From NCBI GenBank assembly GCA_910591455.2, contig OU342808.1:19973714-20037713 (forward strand): 64,000 nt of DNA, in the 5' to 3' direction. The notes under the pieces are model-generated. The model searched no databases. It had not been told where the DNA came from and was given only the letters and a program-made list of their open reading frames with translations. A program made the position numbers and the translations under genes. Positions within the stretch are counted from its first letter, which is position 1. Each line of letters opens with the position of its first letter. Origin of the DNA: Pholis gunnellus (lineage: Eukaryota; Chordata; Actinopteri; Perciformes; Pholidae). Of this stretch, positions 34,259 through 47,005 are shown one piece after another.

Positions 34259-37200
34259 CATCAATTGCCAGCTTTGTCACGTTTAAATCTCAGGGAGACA
34301 CATAAAGAGAGCAGCGTGTCTAAAAAGAACCAGTGTTTCTGCAGGAGGTGACAACCCATCGAGCACATGTTCTGGAGCTGTCAATCCCATGAATGACAGA
34401 ACTGATGTCTGATATCAATGCAGTGAAGCATTAGCATAAGACAGTGTTTTGGGAGACACATGACACTGTAGGTGGAACCATGAGCAAAGAACACCCTTTT
34501 GTCAAATAAACTAAATAACAGAGAACTCTGTGTCAAGTGGTGTGTCAGCAACACAATCAGCAGGGCTGTAGGGGAAGGTCTCAGTAAACTGCATGGACAT
34601 ATTTAGTAAATCCTCCACCTGCTACTCCTGACTATTCACACTGAACACTGTAGACATCATCAGAAAATAACAGAAAGTTGTGCAAATGAATGCACTTATT
34701 AGGTTGTTATCTTTAGGAGTGAAATTTAAATACTTCCACGCTAAATAGAGATGCAAAAGTTGTACTAATTGATCTTCAGAGTGTTTAGATCACAGGGATC
34801 ATTTGAAACAAAACATTTACAACTGAATACATTTCTCCCAGGTGTAAAGGCCCAGCAGTCCAAACAAAAGCATTCCTGAATAATTCAAACCAAAAAAAAG
34901 AGAATGCAGAGTGTATTTGCTAATTCCCCATGCTGTTCAGTTGTACAACAACCTTTCTTCCAAGATGCATTCAACAGCACTAAATTCCCTCTCAGATAGA
35001 AACTATTGTACATGATGCGATGCGCCAATTTGGACAATGCAAGAAATTTCCACTGACAAACAATTTTCGATGATGTTCTCTTTGATACTCATTGGGAGAA
35101 AATATGTCATTTGTAACACAGTCAGTTTGTCCAGGAAGAGTGATGTCTTCTTCTCCTTTGACCACATGTGGGCAGAGCAAGAAGCTATAACCGCTGATAT
35201 ATCATCACCTAACACTAATTTAAAGTTAACATGTTAGCAAAAAGTTACTCATTTACAAATCAAGCAGATACAAAGTAGTGTTTCAGCTTTCAGCTCTGGT
35301 TGGATTATAGGAAAGATATGTGGCTCTTCTAAACCTTCACTTTTTTAAGGTTCTTGAAGAAGATTACCATCCCTCCTTTCAAAAGTTGAAGCATTTCCAT
35401 TTCACTTAACAGCGCTCTCTTGCTGCTCTAACAAAAACCCAAAAAACAACAACAATACAATTACATTTGTCTTTAAGAAAAGGCCGACTGCCAGTAACTC
35501 ACATTCAGAAAAACATAAAATTGGCACACATGGACAAAAGGCTGCACCTGGAATTCAGTACAATAAAGCTTTCATTATAAGTATTCATTTTCTATCCTAC
35601 ATCCCTCTAGCAAACGCACACTAGTAAAAATATATAACACCTGTTACATTTTGGTTACATCCGACAGAAGCAGAAAAAAATACCCCTGTGACATTATTAG
35701 ACCATCATAGGTGTAATCCTCATCTTTAGTCAATGTATCCATCCAACCAGGTGTCTCTCAAGGGTCTTTGAGGAATTATCTGTTAATTATCTGTCTTCAA
35801 TAGAAATGATCGGGCTTTTGTTCCCATCATGGCTGTGACCACATTAGGATTCAGTGGAAATATTTTACATCTTTGAGTGTGGGATCAAAAGAAAACCTCC
35901 TTTCCTTCTCGGAGAGCAGAAGGCGTGACAGGTCCTGACGGCATTTCTAAAAGAGACCACCCCACTGAGAGGCTCTTATCGCTCCTGCCTCAGACGTCTG
36001 TCGCCATCTACTGTAAGTGCTGGTGTCAGCGTCCCAGCGGGGGGCCGTGGGCTTTGGGAGTTGGCTCTCAGCGAGCACACTCCTCGGAAAATATTAATGT
36101 CAGGAGCACTGAAGAGTTGGCACATCCTGAACTCATTGCAACGAGGGTGAACTCTTTCCACTCTTCTAATTTAAGGGCATTTTATATCAAGCGTCATATA
36201 TCAAGTGGGCTATACTAAATAAATTAAATTGATTTGAATTGAAATACAAACTTAAAAAATAACTGAACTCTGAGATAATTGTGTACACCAGTGTAACCAA
36301 ACAATCTTTGATGACTATCGTGATTTTATATTAAAATTATAAGAGCTGTTAATGTCACTGTCATTTTTCATGTTCAGCCTCCCGAACTGAATGCACATTA
36401 CTCTCATAGGATACTTTAGAAGGCTGCGGCTCTCCCGGACATTTCCCAAGACCCAACCTGTTGAGTGAACGTGGAGACGGATGGTGGTCAGAGAAGCTGT
36501 CTTAGTGCTCAAATAAAACCAGCTGCAGTTACAATTCCAATGTTTTTTCCCTCCCTGCTCAAGCTGCCTCGTTAGGATCGGCAGGGTCACTGTCCTCTTA
36601 TCTTCCTGCTGCACTTCATTTGCTCTCCACAGGATGGCGTTGCCGTGCTGCAGCAGACCCCCAGCTGACCAACCAGAGCCCCGCAGTCACTCAGCAGCCC
36701 GGCCAATTGAATCACAGGGGCCACATCAGCACTCAGGAAGCAGCAGCTACCTAACCTGCCTGGCTGATAGTCATCTCTTGCTCTGCTCCAGACCCCCTCT
36801 CCTCCCCTCCAAACACTCACAGACATATTCACATTAACAAACAGCTCTGCCTGTGCCAGCTCCCATCATTCCCTGTTTAAACTCAATTCAGTAAGCCGCT
36901 GCCTTGCTTTTTCCTCCACCTCTCTATGTGTTGAGCTTTAAGGGTTTATATTTGGTGTCAAGGGCTGGGACGTATACTTAACCATTCGTATGACTACCAC
37001 TGCATGAGCTCACACACTTCTGAGGCTTCCACTTAAGGTGTGGGATCTGAGGCACAAAAGGACCACCAGACGCAGTGGCACACACTCAGCTCTCTCCGTC
37101 TCCCTGCCCCTTGCCCCAAGCAGTTAGAGAAGAAGATGTGCTGATACCAGGAGGAGGTGGAGCAAGTGGGCTGGCCAACAACAAAGCTACCCTCTGTCTT

Positions 37201-37274
37201 ATTGCTGCAGCAAATGCACACCAATGATTCTTGTTATCCATGGTACTCTGTTGTATGTGAGAGGGAAAGGGAGA
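33446..37274. other. Noncoding stretch with a long TG microsatellite
   Basis: Apart from the TG array at 34200-34256, I see no recognised repeat except a short AAAGGTGCAATGTGGAGTG phrase near 33795 that occurs in fish repeats. The 113-codon plus-strand frame at 35877-36218 starts at GTG and lacks splice context. The block 36600-36800 is GC-balanced and might be regulatory. Confidence 0.4.
34200..34256 (+). repeat. (GT)n microsatellite, 28 perfect units
   Basis: The longest perfect dinucleotide array in the window; likely highly polymorphic. Confidence 0.97.
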
Positions 37275-37292
37275 GGGGGGGGGGGGGGGGGG
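37275..37292 (+). repeat. Poly-G run (18 G)
   Basis: Uninterrupted G run within a purine-rich GAGGGAAAGGGAGA context. Confidence 0.9.
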
Positions 37293-37643
37293 AGTTTGTA
37301 CTTTGCATTTAAATTACACCCCATATTATGCATCTTGATTCACAGTACGCTGGTGCATTTGTAATGCGAAATAACAACGTGTCCTGTGTTTATTTGATTC
37401 ATTTCCTGGTCTGTGAGAATTTGCCGTTTGTCTCACTTTTAAATGGGTGAACCAGACTGGGGCACAGTATTAAAATACGATAGAAAACACTCAATTGTTA
37501 GTCCTGGTACATAATTGGCATGCATTTAGACTAAATAAATAAAGAGACAAATATGATTTGATATCAATAATTAGCTGCCTTTTTCCAACTCCAAATAGCC
37601 TACGACCATAGAAGGAGGACAACAGGCCCCTGGAAACAGATAA

Positions 37644-37678
37644 CCCCCCCCCCCCCACACACACACACACACACACAC
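37644..37678 (+). repeat. Poly-C run followed by (CA)n
   Basis: 13 C residues run directly into about 11 CA units. Confidence 0.92.
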
Positions 37679-38579
37679 CCCTCCTACATAGGAGCAAGAC
37701 CCCCACATTGAAAGAGACTGCTGCATTGTTTGTAGTCTCTTTGTTTCCGATCCTGCTCACTGGCACTGTTCAGGTGAGGTCTCCCCCGCCGCACAACCTC
37801 GTGCACCCATACTGTAGCACACACTTGAAAACACACCCACTAGAAATGCACACCAACATTATCTCACTGTCACTGCCACCACGCTTTGATGCTCACCCTC
37901 CCCTCAACATGAGAGGAGCCGGGAGTTCATTTAAACAATCATTGGTCGTTTGAAACTCAATGCCATTTCTTCCCTCCCCCACGTCTCCAGAAATGTAATT
38001 CAAGGAAGGATATAGCTGCAGGACATTTTGTCGCTTCTGAGCTCCGAGCCCCTTCTGTTGTGTGGTGCTATGTACAGTGGCCTTTATATATGAGAAAGCC
38101 TTGATAAATGATGACAGAGAGGCCCAATCTAATTCATGACATACGCACCACATCTTTTGTGTGAACACACAATGTTTATGAGGGAATGTGATTGATGATT
38201 ATATCCAAGCACAAGTGACAGTGGAATAACATTATTCACCTTAGCTTTGTCCTCCTCGGGCAGAGTAGAGTGGTGGAGTTATCTTCACTATCATTAGACA
38301 AGTATGGAATTGTGAAGATTCTTTACATGAAAACAATCTAAACTCGGAGATTGTAGATGAGTAATGGGAAACTGGGGAAGAGCTGGCTCGGAAGAATATT
38401 CTCTGGCCTAGTTAAGGTGTGATTTTCCTCCTTCCATTAGTTTGTACCTCAAGTTAAATAAATCTAGTGCAGGGTATTTTCTGCTGAGATTATAAAAAGC
38501 CCATGAATGTACCAGCATGGTGGGTAGACAATGAGCACAAATCTACCTGAAGTGTATGTGGGGGATGGAGGGTTGCAGG

Positions 38580-38700
38580 AAAAAGAGGGTTTGGGAAGCT
38601 TTTTCTATGAATCAGGCCTAACTCTAATTATGGCTTTGTTAATTAGTGTATCTCAACACAGACTCGCTTGGAAGATGCCACTTAGCTCATCTTTTTCTCT
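38580..38700. other. Candidate conserved regulatory element
   Basis: Contains TATGAATCAGGCCTAACTC immediately followed by TAATTATGGCTTTGTTAATTAG-type sequence, giving two closely spaced TAATTA homeodomain cores in non-repetitive DNA. A true-ATG frame of 96 codons (38531-38821) crosses it but is not recognisable. Confidence 0.22.
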
Positions 38701-38906
38701 CTCGCCCATATCCCTTTTGCAAATCGGGCCTCCCCCCTTCTTCACTCCTCCTATCCCATCCCATTCCTGTCCGCTTGTCTTGACAGCTCAAAAGGCAAAG
38801 CAGCATATCAAAGCAGACTGAGCCATCGTAGCCCTTAACCAAGCATCTTTTGCTTCAAATTGCTTCCTGAGGAAAGGGAGAAATAAGATAAGAAGGCAGA
38901 AAGAGA

Positions 38907-38923
38907 GGAGGAGGAGGAGGAGG
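38907..38923 (+). repeat. (GGA)n microsatellite
   Basis: About six GAG/GGA units in a purine-rich stretch. Confidence 0.85.
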
Positions 38924-39841
38924 AAACAGGGCCATACTGCGCAGTTCTCTCCAAGAGATGGAAAGGAGTGAAAGTGTGAAAAGTGAAATATGTAACACAG
39001 GCAGTTGCCGTTATTTCTCTGGGGTGTTGGTTAAAGCCTCTGAGAGCTGGCGTGAAAGACGACAGGGTCACACCCCACCCCGCCCCGCCCCCCCAAAACC
39101 CTCAACAGAAATTAGGTCCCCATCTCAGTGACGAGATCAGGGAATAGACACATGTCACAGCGCCACAAATTTAAGTCCTCAGTCTGTATTTACCGGAGCA
39201 GAGCGCTCTGCACACACAGGGAGTCCGGCGCACACTCACACACAACCAAGCACACCATGATTTCCAACTCTGAAAACTACCCCACAACTCCCAAATTGTA
39301 ATTCGTGCCGCGGCAGCTATTCAAGCACAGTGGCACTGCAAGATGCTACATAAATTAAGTCGCCGGAGGGAGTGAAGACGGGGAACGAGCACCGTCTGCC
39401 TCGCCGTCTCTAACCCCCCCCCCCTCCCCCCAGGAGTTCTTCCAGACTTTGTTTACAGTCCGTTTTAGGACACTACATCCATAACTAGGCAGCTAAAATG
39501 AGGCATTAGAGAAATGCAGAGTTGTGTCAATTGTTCATTTTTTTGGTGGAATTTTAAATGTGTTTTGCATGTCCCCACCCCCACGATGTCAAAAGGCAGC
39601 CTCAGTGATTGCATTGGTGACCCTGCTCTTACACCTTTCAACTCGTCTCGCTGCTTTGCAAAGAAAAACACTCTGAGACTGAGATTGTCTCCATATACTT
39701 GTCGCTTTGCAACCTGTTATTTTCTGCACCCGCACCCGATAGTCTGGAGGAGCGAATATATAAATAAAAAAGCTGGGGTTGTGCTCCTGATCGTGGTGCA
39801 AAGTAATGGCTGAGGCAAGGAATGGAGCGAGATTAGGGAGA

Positions 39842-39863
39842 TTTTTTTTTGGGGGGGGGGGGG
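39842..39863 (+). repeat. Poly-T to poly-G transition
   Basis: Nine T residues directly followed by about 13 G residues. Homopolymer lengths here are unreliable. Confidence 0.85.
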
Positions 39864-40804
39864 CTGACAGGATGTGTGCTATTTCAGAAACGGTACTTTC
39901 AGGCCAACTGTGCCCTCATTGTTCCATCACTACCGGTAATGACTTCACCGTCGCTTCCTGTCACATGAGGAGGACTCTACTGACCCCGTAAGTGATGCAG
40001 CAAGTGACCCTGGATTGGATTGGATGGATGACTTCACTAAGACGTTTGCGCACTTGAGAACATGCAAAGATCTTTTTGCCTTGAAAAACACTTCAGGAGA
40101 ATATCATACATACAGTCCTAATCTATACTACTGAGTTTTCGCATGACTTCTACAGTTCACAGTTGTCCCCTACTCCAAACAGATGTAAGTAAAGATATAT
40201 TGTATTGTTAGTCCTCTGTGTGCTAGGTTCAGAAAATCAAAGAGGGACCCTCATCCATACTTATTGGACATTCCCTCCTATCTGCATGTACTGTCTAAAA
40301 GGTGTTTGGCACATTTCCACTGACAACAATATTTGTGGAGGAAACTAATCTTTTACTTTATAAATGAAATGCCATTGCCTCTCTAATTGCCAGATGACTA
40401 ATCCTTTTGAAGTGCAAGGATAAAGCCACCTATATGAACTCAACTATACCCATTGGATCTAATGAGAAAGTTAAACTCACTCTGAAGGGATCTGCTGATT
40501 CATTGTGTAAGGCCTGGCAACCATGTCAAGTTTTGCAAGTTGGATAGCACTTTCTGGGACAGCCCTTTGGGGATTGAGACGTGTGCCAACTTAACCTTAA
40601 CCTTATCCAACTCATATTATAGAATACCATAATAGCCTGATCTTGAACCTTAAATTCAACCCTAAACCCCAGTCTTAAAACCAAATGGGATAATTAGGAC
40701 TAACATCCAGCAGTACACCATATATTATTCAGTTGAAGGATATTTCTGCATTCTTGTCAGGGCATTTAGTCTTCATAATGAAATATTTCACAGTACAGTA
40801 TGGT

Positions 40805-40822
40805 ACACACACACACACACAC
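40805..40822 (+). repeat. (CA)n microsatellite
   Basis: Nine CA units. Confidence 0.85.
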
Positions 40823-41094
40823 AGACAATACCCATGAATGAAACCAGCCCTTGTCTACCGATTGTCTCACAATGCCCAGCAGCAGACTGCAGCTTTGTTC
40901 TAAATCGGAGGATCATATCACGTCTTGTCATTAGGCTTTGTTACCAGGACAACAGCATTGCTCCAGCAACGTCTATGCCAAAGCTTGTCAGGACAGCAGC
41001 AGCGGTAGCAACAGAACAAAGATACCTATAGATCGAATTAAAATAAACATAGGTCCAGAATTCATGACAGACATCTACAGATGCTACAGATGAC

Positions 41095-41310
41095 CTGCTG
41101 GTTTACAGCGACCTGAGCCCGGCACTATCGGCTATAGTGTGTGATGAGCCTGTCGACTGGAGAGCGCTTTTGTATTCTCGCTGCATCCAGATGTACACTC
41201 TTGTTATTTTGTCCCTGATATTGTGTGAAAAAGCCAAGGCTGTGAGAGTTCCCAGCTCAGATAAAGACCGCCATAATTGGCATGTGGTTACGTAATGTGA
41301 GTCCATACAG
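41095..41310. other. Possible regulatory block
   Basis: Non-repetitive block with GCCCGGCACTATCGGC, CTCGCTGCATCCAGATGTAC and GACCGCCATAATTGGCATG. A 67-codon minus frame covers it without splice sites. Composition only. Confidence 0.18.
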
Positions 41311-42414
41311 CAGTGTTGTATAATTCATTGCACTAGTGGAATATGTAAAAGCATTGCTCCAATCCCCTTTAGGTCTAATTAAAAGACTATCAGCCTTTTA
41401 CAATGAAAACTCCAGGGGATACAGTGTAATCACGTATTAATAGAATGATTACTAAAGAAATAAAGCTCCTTACACAGATAAGAGCTTCTGAATTTATAAC
41501 ACAAAGCCACCCTTGAAAGGAATTCATATAAATGTTATTCCTATGATCTTAGTTCAGCTTTAACTTTGTGAACATGAACAAGCCTTTCCCAAAGCCAAGA
41601 AAGGAGAGTCGGATAACATTCATAAAAATATGGATTGGAGGCTGTGATTTTAGATGCAGATTGGCACCAAGTGTGTATCTATACTCATAGAGATATGTTT
41701 TCTTGATAATCATAACTGTTACCACAATAATGACATAAACCTCATTTGGGTGTCGAGCCAAGTGACTACTAATCTTCAAATTCTGATTCACTTTCGATGC
41801 CACTTAAGCAATTGTAAGTTTAGTCTTTTCATCAAATCTTCAGTGATTAAAGCTTTGTTTACGATACAGGTTCATCCATACTCACTAATATTCTAAAAAT
41901 TCTAACAACACTAAGGCCTCATTCACAATTTCGCATGACTAAACTTAACTCACTTTTGGTAGAAGGTCCTTTTCTCCATATTGTTTTTCACTGCAGAATG
42001 AACATCCTCTGTGTAGGCTGGATTGTTATCTGAACAACAACATTATCTTTAATGTGACACTCGCTGAATCCTATCATGGGAGACGTTTCCCAAATTGTAC
42101 GGTGTAGAATGTGTAGTGTATGGCTTAGTGTTAGGCATAGTTTTGCGAGCTGCTATGTTAAAGAAATCTGGGATCTTGGCGGTAGTGTGGCTATTTTACA
42201 ATGCAAGGTTTGTGCAAGATGTGCCGTGTCGCGCTAGTAATAATTCTAGTGACAATTCACTCTCACCAATCACAGGTTAGCTGTGTTTTGACTCTCACTT
42301 GGAACCCAGACGGAGGTGGTACAAAAAAGTAGCAGGTACCCGGTGCTAACCACAACTTTTGCTAATGAAAAACAAAAAAAAGACAGAATTGGAAGAGTAG
42401 GGTGCGTTTAGTGT

Positions 42415-42555
42415 GTGAGCATGCTAACATGCGCAATAGCTGAGAATGATGGGAATCTTTTGTTAGGATAAACGTGGGGTTCATCATCTGGGGATTATGA
42501 ATGTCTGTACATAATTTCAAAGCAATCCAGCCACTACTTATTAAGATGTTTCAGT
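42415..42555 (-). repeat. Interspersed repeat, family F (minus orientation)
   Basis: GAGCATGCTAACATGCGC is followed at some distance by GTTCATCATCTGGGGATTAT and AATGTCTGTACATAATTTC, the family F order with an internal gap. Confidence 0.65.
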
Positions 42556-43519
42556 TTCTAAAAAAGATGAATTAGTATTCTAAATTGGTCGACGAAACAA
42601 CCGTCCAAACGACTGAAGGCCTTTCTCAATCATGCGTCATCAGCCCAACGTACAGTTCCAATTCAAAGTCTGCATCACGCCAACTACAGTCCAAATGAAT
42701 GCCTGTTTTAACAAGGTTACTTTGGGTGATGATTTGTGTAGACTTGAAGTAGCCAAGAATCCCAGAATGACAAACTTGTTATGATATTATAGTGAGTTGA
42801 TATCTTGTCAGGCTTGAAAGTAACAATTTAAATTTAGAATATGTGTTCAATTTATCAATAAGTGCCAAACAAAACATTTGCTACAACGTTTTGAGACATA
42901 ATGGAATATTCATCCAGTCTCCGGTATACCGTAGGAACATTTTCTAAGATGTTTTGTTTTAGCATTAGGGCTAATGTTGGCAGTCAATGTTCCACCTTTA
43001 GTCTGATCTTGGGGAAGAATGCATCTGATCAAACCACATGTTAAATCACTTTGCTTTGTTGACATCTAATCGAACAACACAACTCACTGGCAACTCGTCA
43101 AATACCTTCTTCACAATATGATCTTTAGCTAATGCAGGTATTTGATGAGCTGGGATTGAGAACAGATTGCTTCCAACCAAATCAGCATCAGAGGTGAACA
43201 GTACCTCACAATGTTAGCATAAGAAAAGTGACTGGAAGACACATTTGCAGAATCCTGATCCAAAACTGTATTTCTGAAATGAATGCAATACTCAGTCCCA
43301 CTTTGTTCAAGTTCAAGTAAAATTAATTTGTGTAGCACCAATTTATACAACTGCAGTTATAGTAAAATATTCAAACTATCTTTCATTAAAACAAGAAGAA
43401 AATGAGAGAAGGGCACAAGCACATAAAAGCAGAGTATGAAAAAAAATAGAGAGGACTATAATTAAGACAAAATTAATAGGTAATGGAGATATTAAAGCTA
43501 CTAACATGCATTGGGACTG
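42556..43519. other. Noncoding stretch, nothing recognised
   Basis: AT-rich sequence. No transposon ends or exon support. Confidence 0.45.
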
Positions 43520-43740
43520 CTTTTCAATGAACAGAGTGTAGGTGTAAGTCTTAGATCAGCTGCCTTCAGGTGTGGACATGCCGAATACAATCTCACCAGA
43601 TTTGGAGTCAGGTCAAGGGACATGAGAGAGGTACAGTTGGTAGAGCCTTGAGACCTAAGGGATCAACATGTCTTATAAACACTCTGGAGCCAGGGCATTG
43701 AGAGCTTTTTACACCTAAAAGATAGCCAGTGGATGTTTGT
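43520..43740. repeat. Interspersed repeat, family K
   Basis: GGTACAGTTGGTAGAGCCTTG, CTTATAAACACTCTGGAGCC, GCATTGAGAGCTTTTTACACC and CTAAAAGATAGCCAGTGG resemble a fish repeat with a CCATTTAAAGC(C)TTATA(C)AC core. Other segments of the same family appear at 56020-56340 and 59796-59960. It may be the 3' part of a retroelement, which I cannot prove. Confidence 0.5.
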
Positions 43741-43829
43741 GAGGATAATTAAGTTATTTTTACATTGTTAAAACTCTGTAATTTAGAGAAAAAGGTTTTG
43801 CTTCAGCACATAGAATAGTCTACAGAACA

Positions 43830-44055
43830 TAAATGCAGCTGAGGCAGATGGGAATGTCTTTAGATCAAAAACAAATAAAAATGGATGGTGATGCTCTTTG
43901 AAAAGTTGAAGGATCATCAAAGTTATTCAAATCCATCCTCTGGTGACCATGAAAGGCATGTGTCATGTAATTCCATCAATCGTTTCCTATATATATATAT
44001 ATATAATGTATATTTCAGTCTATACCAAAGTGGTGGACAGACTGATCAACAGAGA
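43830..44055 (-). repeat. Interspersed repeat, family F, with internal AT microsatellite
   Basis: Phrases AGCTGAGGCAGATGGGAATG, ATCATCAAAGTTATTCAAATCC, CCTCTGGTGACCATGAAAGG and CCAAAGTGGTGGACAGAC follow family F order in minus orientation. An (AT)n array at 43989-44005 sits where the family normally has TTGTTGAGATATTTCAG. Confidence 0.7.
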
Positions 44056-44349
44056 TCTTAGAGCTACATAACAGGTTACATCAGTCTTGGTGAAAAGGAT
44101 TAAATTCTGGCTACATGAAACTCAATTTTGATGATTGAACTGTGATTGTAATAGACGGCCAAATTATTCAGCGACCATTCAATACTTAGCTTTACCATCA
44201 CACTGAAGTTAAGTTTCAATGTAATGCCCATGCCTCTAAATGACCTACGTATATAAGCAACCAAGACTATCAGCGAGGAGATAGATATTTCTATATAATT
44301 ATTCTCAATGCCTCTCAATGAGTTATTCACATCAGGACAAGTTCCCAAA

Positions 44350-45165
44350 GAACTAGTTCACCAGAAACTCTTTCAGCTCAGACATTAGCGGGGCCTCCAG
44401 CAGCAACCAGTCCTCTGTGGACAAACCATAGACTGTATAAAACATGGAGAGTCTCCGTTACATCACCCAAAGGTTTCTGAAGAGCTGCTGTGGAACTCAA
44501 AGTGGGTAGTGACGATAAAGCCTAACTCGCGACTTATCCAAAAAAGGGCAAAGAGGTGGATTGTCAGTGGAGCAAAGGCAGGCCTTGGTGATGCAGCAGG
44601 GGAGACAGCTAGCAGCTAGTGACCTGAGACGGCACTCTCCTGTCAGTCAAAGCGTCCACGCCCTGAATTATGCCCAACTTTAAGCCGTAATATCATTTAA
44701 ATTAACGAGTTGTATAAAAATGCACTCCCCGTACAGTTGTAATTGACAATGATGTTAGCCAAGAAGACAAAACCTGTTTGTTTTACCAAGCTGTAAATGT
44801 AAAGTTGGGCATTTTTACATGGGGGTCTATGGGAATTGATTTGCTTTCGGAGACACTCATTGGCTTCATTTTTCAGTGCTGGAGGTTGCTGCTTGGGACA
44901 GACCCAAGTCTCATCGCTGCCACCTTCAACCTGCAGTTGTAGCTTCGGCGAGAAGTGGAGAGCTGGGAGCCAACATCGACAGGAACATCGGAAGCTGCTG
45001 GAAGGCCCAGACCATATTGCCTGCTAGATCCAGTAAAATGAAAGGTTTTCCAAAGTGACATTGGTGCTCAAAAACACTTCACAAAACTGCTTTTGTCCAC
45101 AGGGACCACCAACATCTACACACAAAAAGAAGTTCCTTGTAGTAGCTTTACTGTATAGGAAGAAG
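44350..45165 (+). repeat. Interspersed repeat, family B, longest copy
   Basis: Includes the typical fish phrases GACTGTATAAAACATGGAG, GTTACATCACCCAAAGGTTTC and AAAGTTGGGCATTTTTACAT. From about 44690 it aligns with the reverse complement of 48435-48985 (for example GCTTGGGACAGACCCAAG versus GCTTGGGACAGAACCAGA, and GCTGGGAGCCAACATCGACA versus GCTGGGAGCCAACATTGACA). There is no coding frame of note. The plus and minus 60-68 codon frames inside are by-products. Confidence 0.8.
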
Positions 45166-46629
45166 TAGAAACTGATTGAATGAATTATGCTGCTGGGAAT
45201 AGATGATATATTTAAACATTGCAAAAGCAAATATGAATGATGGTTGGAGTCTGAGTGTTGGCACTTGCTGAGGAGTTGGACACATCATGCTAGAGGTGCA
45301 GCCATCTGGGCTTATAATGAGCATGCTCCCCAGTGATTGGCTACGGAGTAAGAGATGAAGAGCAGTCATTTTAGGTTTTAATGACTGCTGTGAACCAGGA
45401 GAGAGTTGCCACTTGAACTTTGAATATAAGAGAGGGAGGCATGGCTCCGAGGAGTAATTGATAAAGAAGAGGAGGACCAAGTGTAGTCTTCCTGATTGAA
45501 CTCAAAAACCTTCATTTAATTAAGAATATAAATAACCGAAATGAAAGAAGATGTTTTTTCAAAGACAAATGGTTAAAAGATCCAGGAATTTATTCTATTA
45601 TTTTACATTAGAATTAATATTTGATTTTCAGTCAGAATGCTTGCTTGACAAAAGGTTCACACAAAAGGTTCCCATCCGTTTATCAGTGAATGGAGCAATA
45701 ACTGATATGACGGGACACTCTCAATGAGAGTACTCTTGAAATAGCCACTTTTATCAATTGCAGGCAAATGACACAGTGAGTGGCTAAATGTCAACGCTGT
45801 TGAAAACTTGAAGTGTCTCAATTATTTTGCTGCATTGCTGATTTAGAACAGAAATATGCTGGTTGTAGATACACACTTAAGTGAGTGTGTTACTGTCAAA
45901 AAGTGCTTGCATGTGCTGTATTGCCTCTCTAAGTCTGCAGGTTCAGGTCCTCCTCCCACTCCCCTGTGATATTGGCTGATGATTCTGGGGACCTGAAGCT
46001 AAATCCATAAAACAATACAAAAAAAATACCCCAAAAGAAATAAAAAACTATTGCTAACCGTTTATTGCTAATACAGGAAAAAAGTGAGGGAAACAAATAT
46101 GAAATATCTCCTCTACAGACCTTCTTGGCAAGGACGAGAATTTAAGGATACAACGATAACTTCAAACAATTTAACTGGCATTAAAGCTTGTATGGTGGTG
46201 GCTGCATTAATTGTGCGGTGCTGTTGTTTTCAATTAGTTATTTACCAATGGCAATAATTGCTTTGTGTTGTTGGGAGTAGTTGCATTCAATAATTGCTAA
46301 GCAAAGTGGTGGCTTGTAGTTCGCTAGCTGCAAAGCTTTTGGGATAGTTTTTTGTGGTGGGTGAGCCTGGTTACAGGTTTCCATTTGAGGTGCATGTTGT
46401 GTTATTGTCATCTGGTTCACATTTATTAGAGGGTGATGTCTTGTTAGCCTGCACAAAATCTGGTATCTGTGCTTGTTGCCATGCTGATGTTAGCAGCTCG
46501 CTATAGTTGTGCGAGCTGGTTGCCATAGTTGCAGTAATTGAATTTGGATATTGATACTTATGCGTATGCAAACTCAGTAGGAGTTGAACACAACCTCAAA
46601 CCTCAAACTCTCTAAAGACAATCAGAACA
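45166..46629. other. Noncoding stretch, nothing recognised
   Basis: AT-rich sequence. A 110-codon minus frame at 45148-45480 has no support. The stretch 46200-46580 has G/T-rich composition on the plus strand but no recognised element. Confidence 0.45.
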
Positions 46630-46990
46630 CATGCAGCCCCTCATTTATTTTCTCTCTGTGAACCTCTCACGGACACTCACACACATGCTCCTCTCGCCTG
46701 CCCACGCATTTGGCCCTGCAGATTTTCCGCCAGTGTTGTTGTCAGTCTCCTCACACCCCAGTAAGATTAAACCCCCATCCCACGTGGACTGAAGAAAGGC
46801 CAGCACGGGTCTCATAATTGGAGAGAATGAGGGGGAGCGGAGGATGCAACGCAATCACACTCGGAGAAGAACGAGACCTTAATTAGTCATTCTTCTTGTT
46901 CTATCAATAGAGGACTTTCCATCAAGCTTCTCTCTCCCCTCGCCTGGAAACCTACAGTATCAGTGAATTCTAATTAGAGAGCACTTGATG
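46630..46990. other. Candidate conserved regulatory element upstream of exon candidate
   Basis: Non-repetitive, with GAGACCTTAATTAGTCATTC, TTCTATCAATAGAGGAC and GAATTCTAATTAGAGAGC (TAATTA cores) and CAGTAAGATTAAACCCCC. It lies directly on the downstream side, in minus-strand sense, of the candidate exon at 47006-47210. Composition only. Confidence 0.25.
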
Positions 46991-47005
46991 AGTGTGTGTG
47001 CTTAC

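Larger units (their letters stand above)
37293..42414. other. Noncoding stretch with simple repeats and possible regulatory blocks
   Basis: Simple repeats here: C run plus CA array (37644-37678), GGA array (38907-38923), C run (39411-39432), T-then-G run (39842-39863), CA array (40805-40822). Candidate regulatory blocks at 38580-38700 and 41095-41310 are listed separately. I see no recognised transposon or exon. Confidence 0.45.

Noticed and set aside
35877..36218. 113-codon plus-strand frame
   Set aside because: Starts at GTG, no acceptor or donor that fits, no recognisable domain. Could be a regulatory block instead, but evidence is too thin.
37708..37953. Frame starting with a signal-peptide-like hydrophobic stretch
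   Set aside because: It starts at TTG, not ATG, has no promoter or splice support, and lies beside simple repeats.
44836..45061. Frames of 60-63 codons on both strands
   Set aside because: Inside family B repeat; by-products of repetitive DNA.
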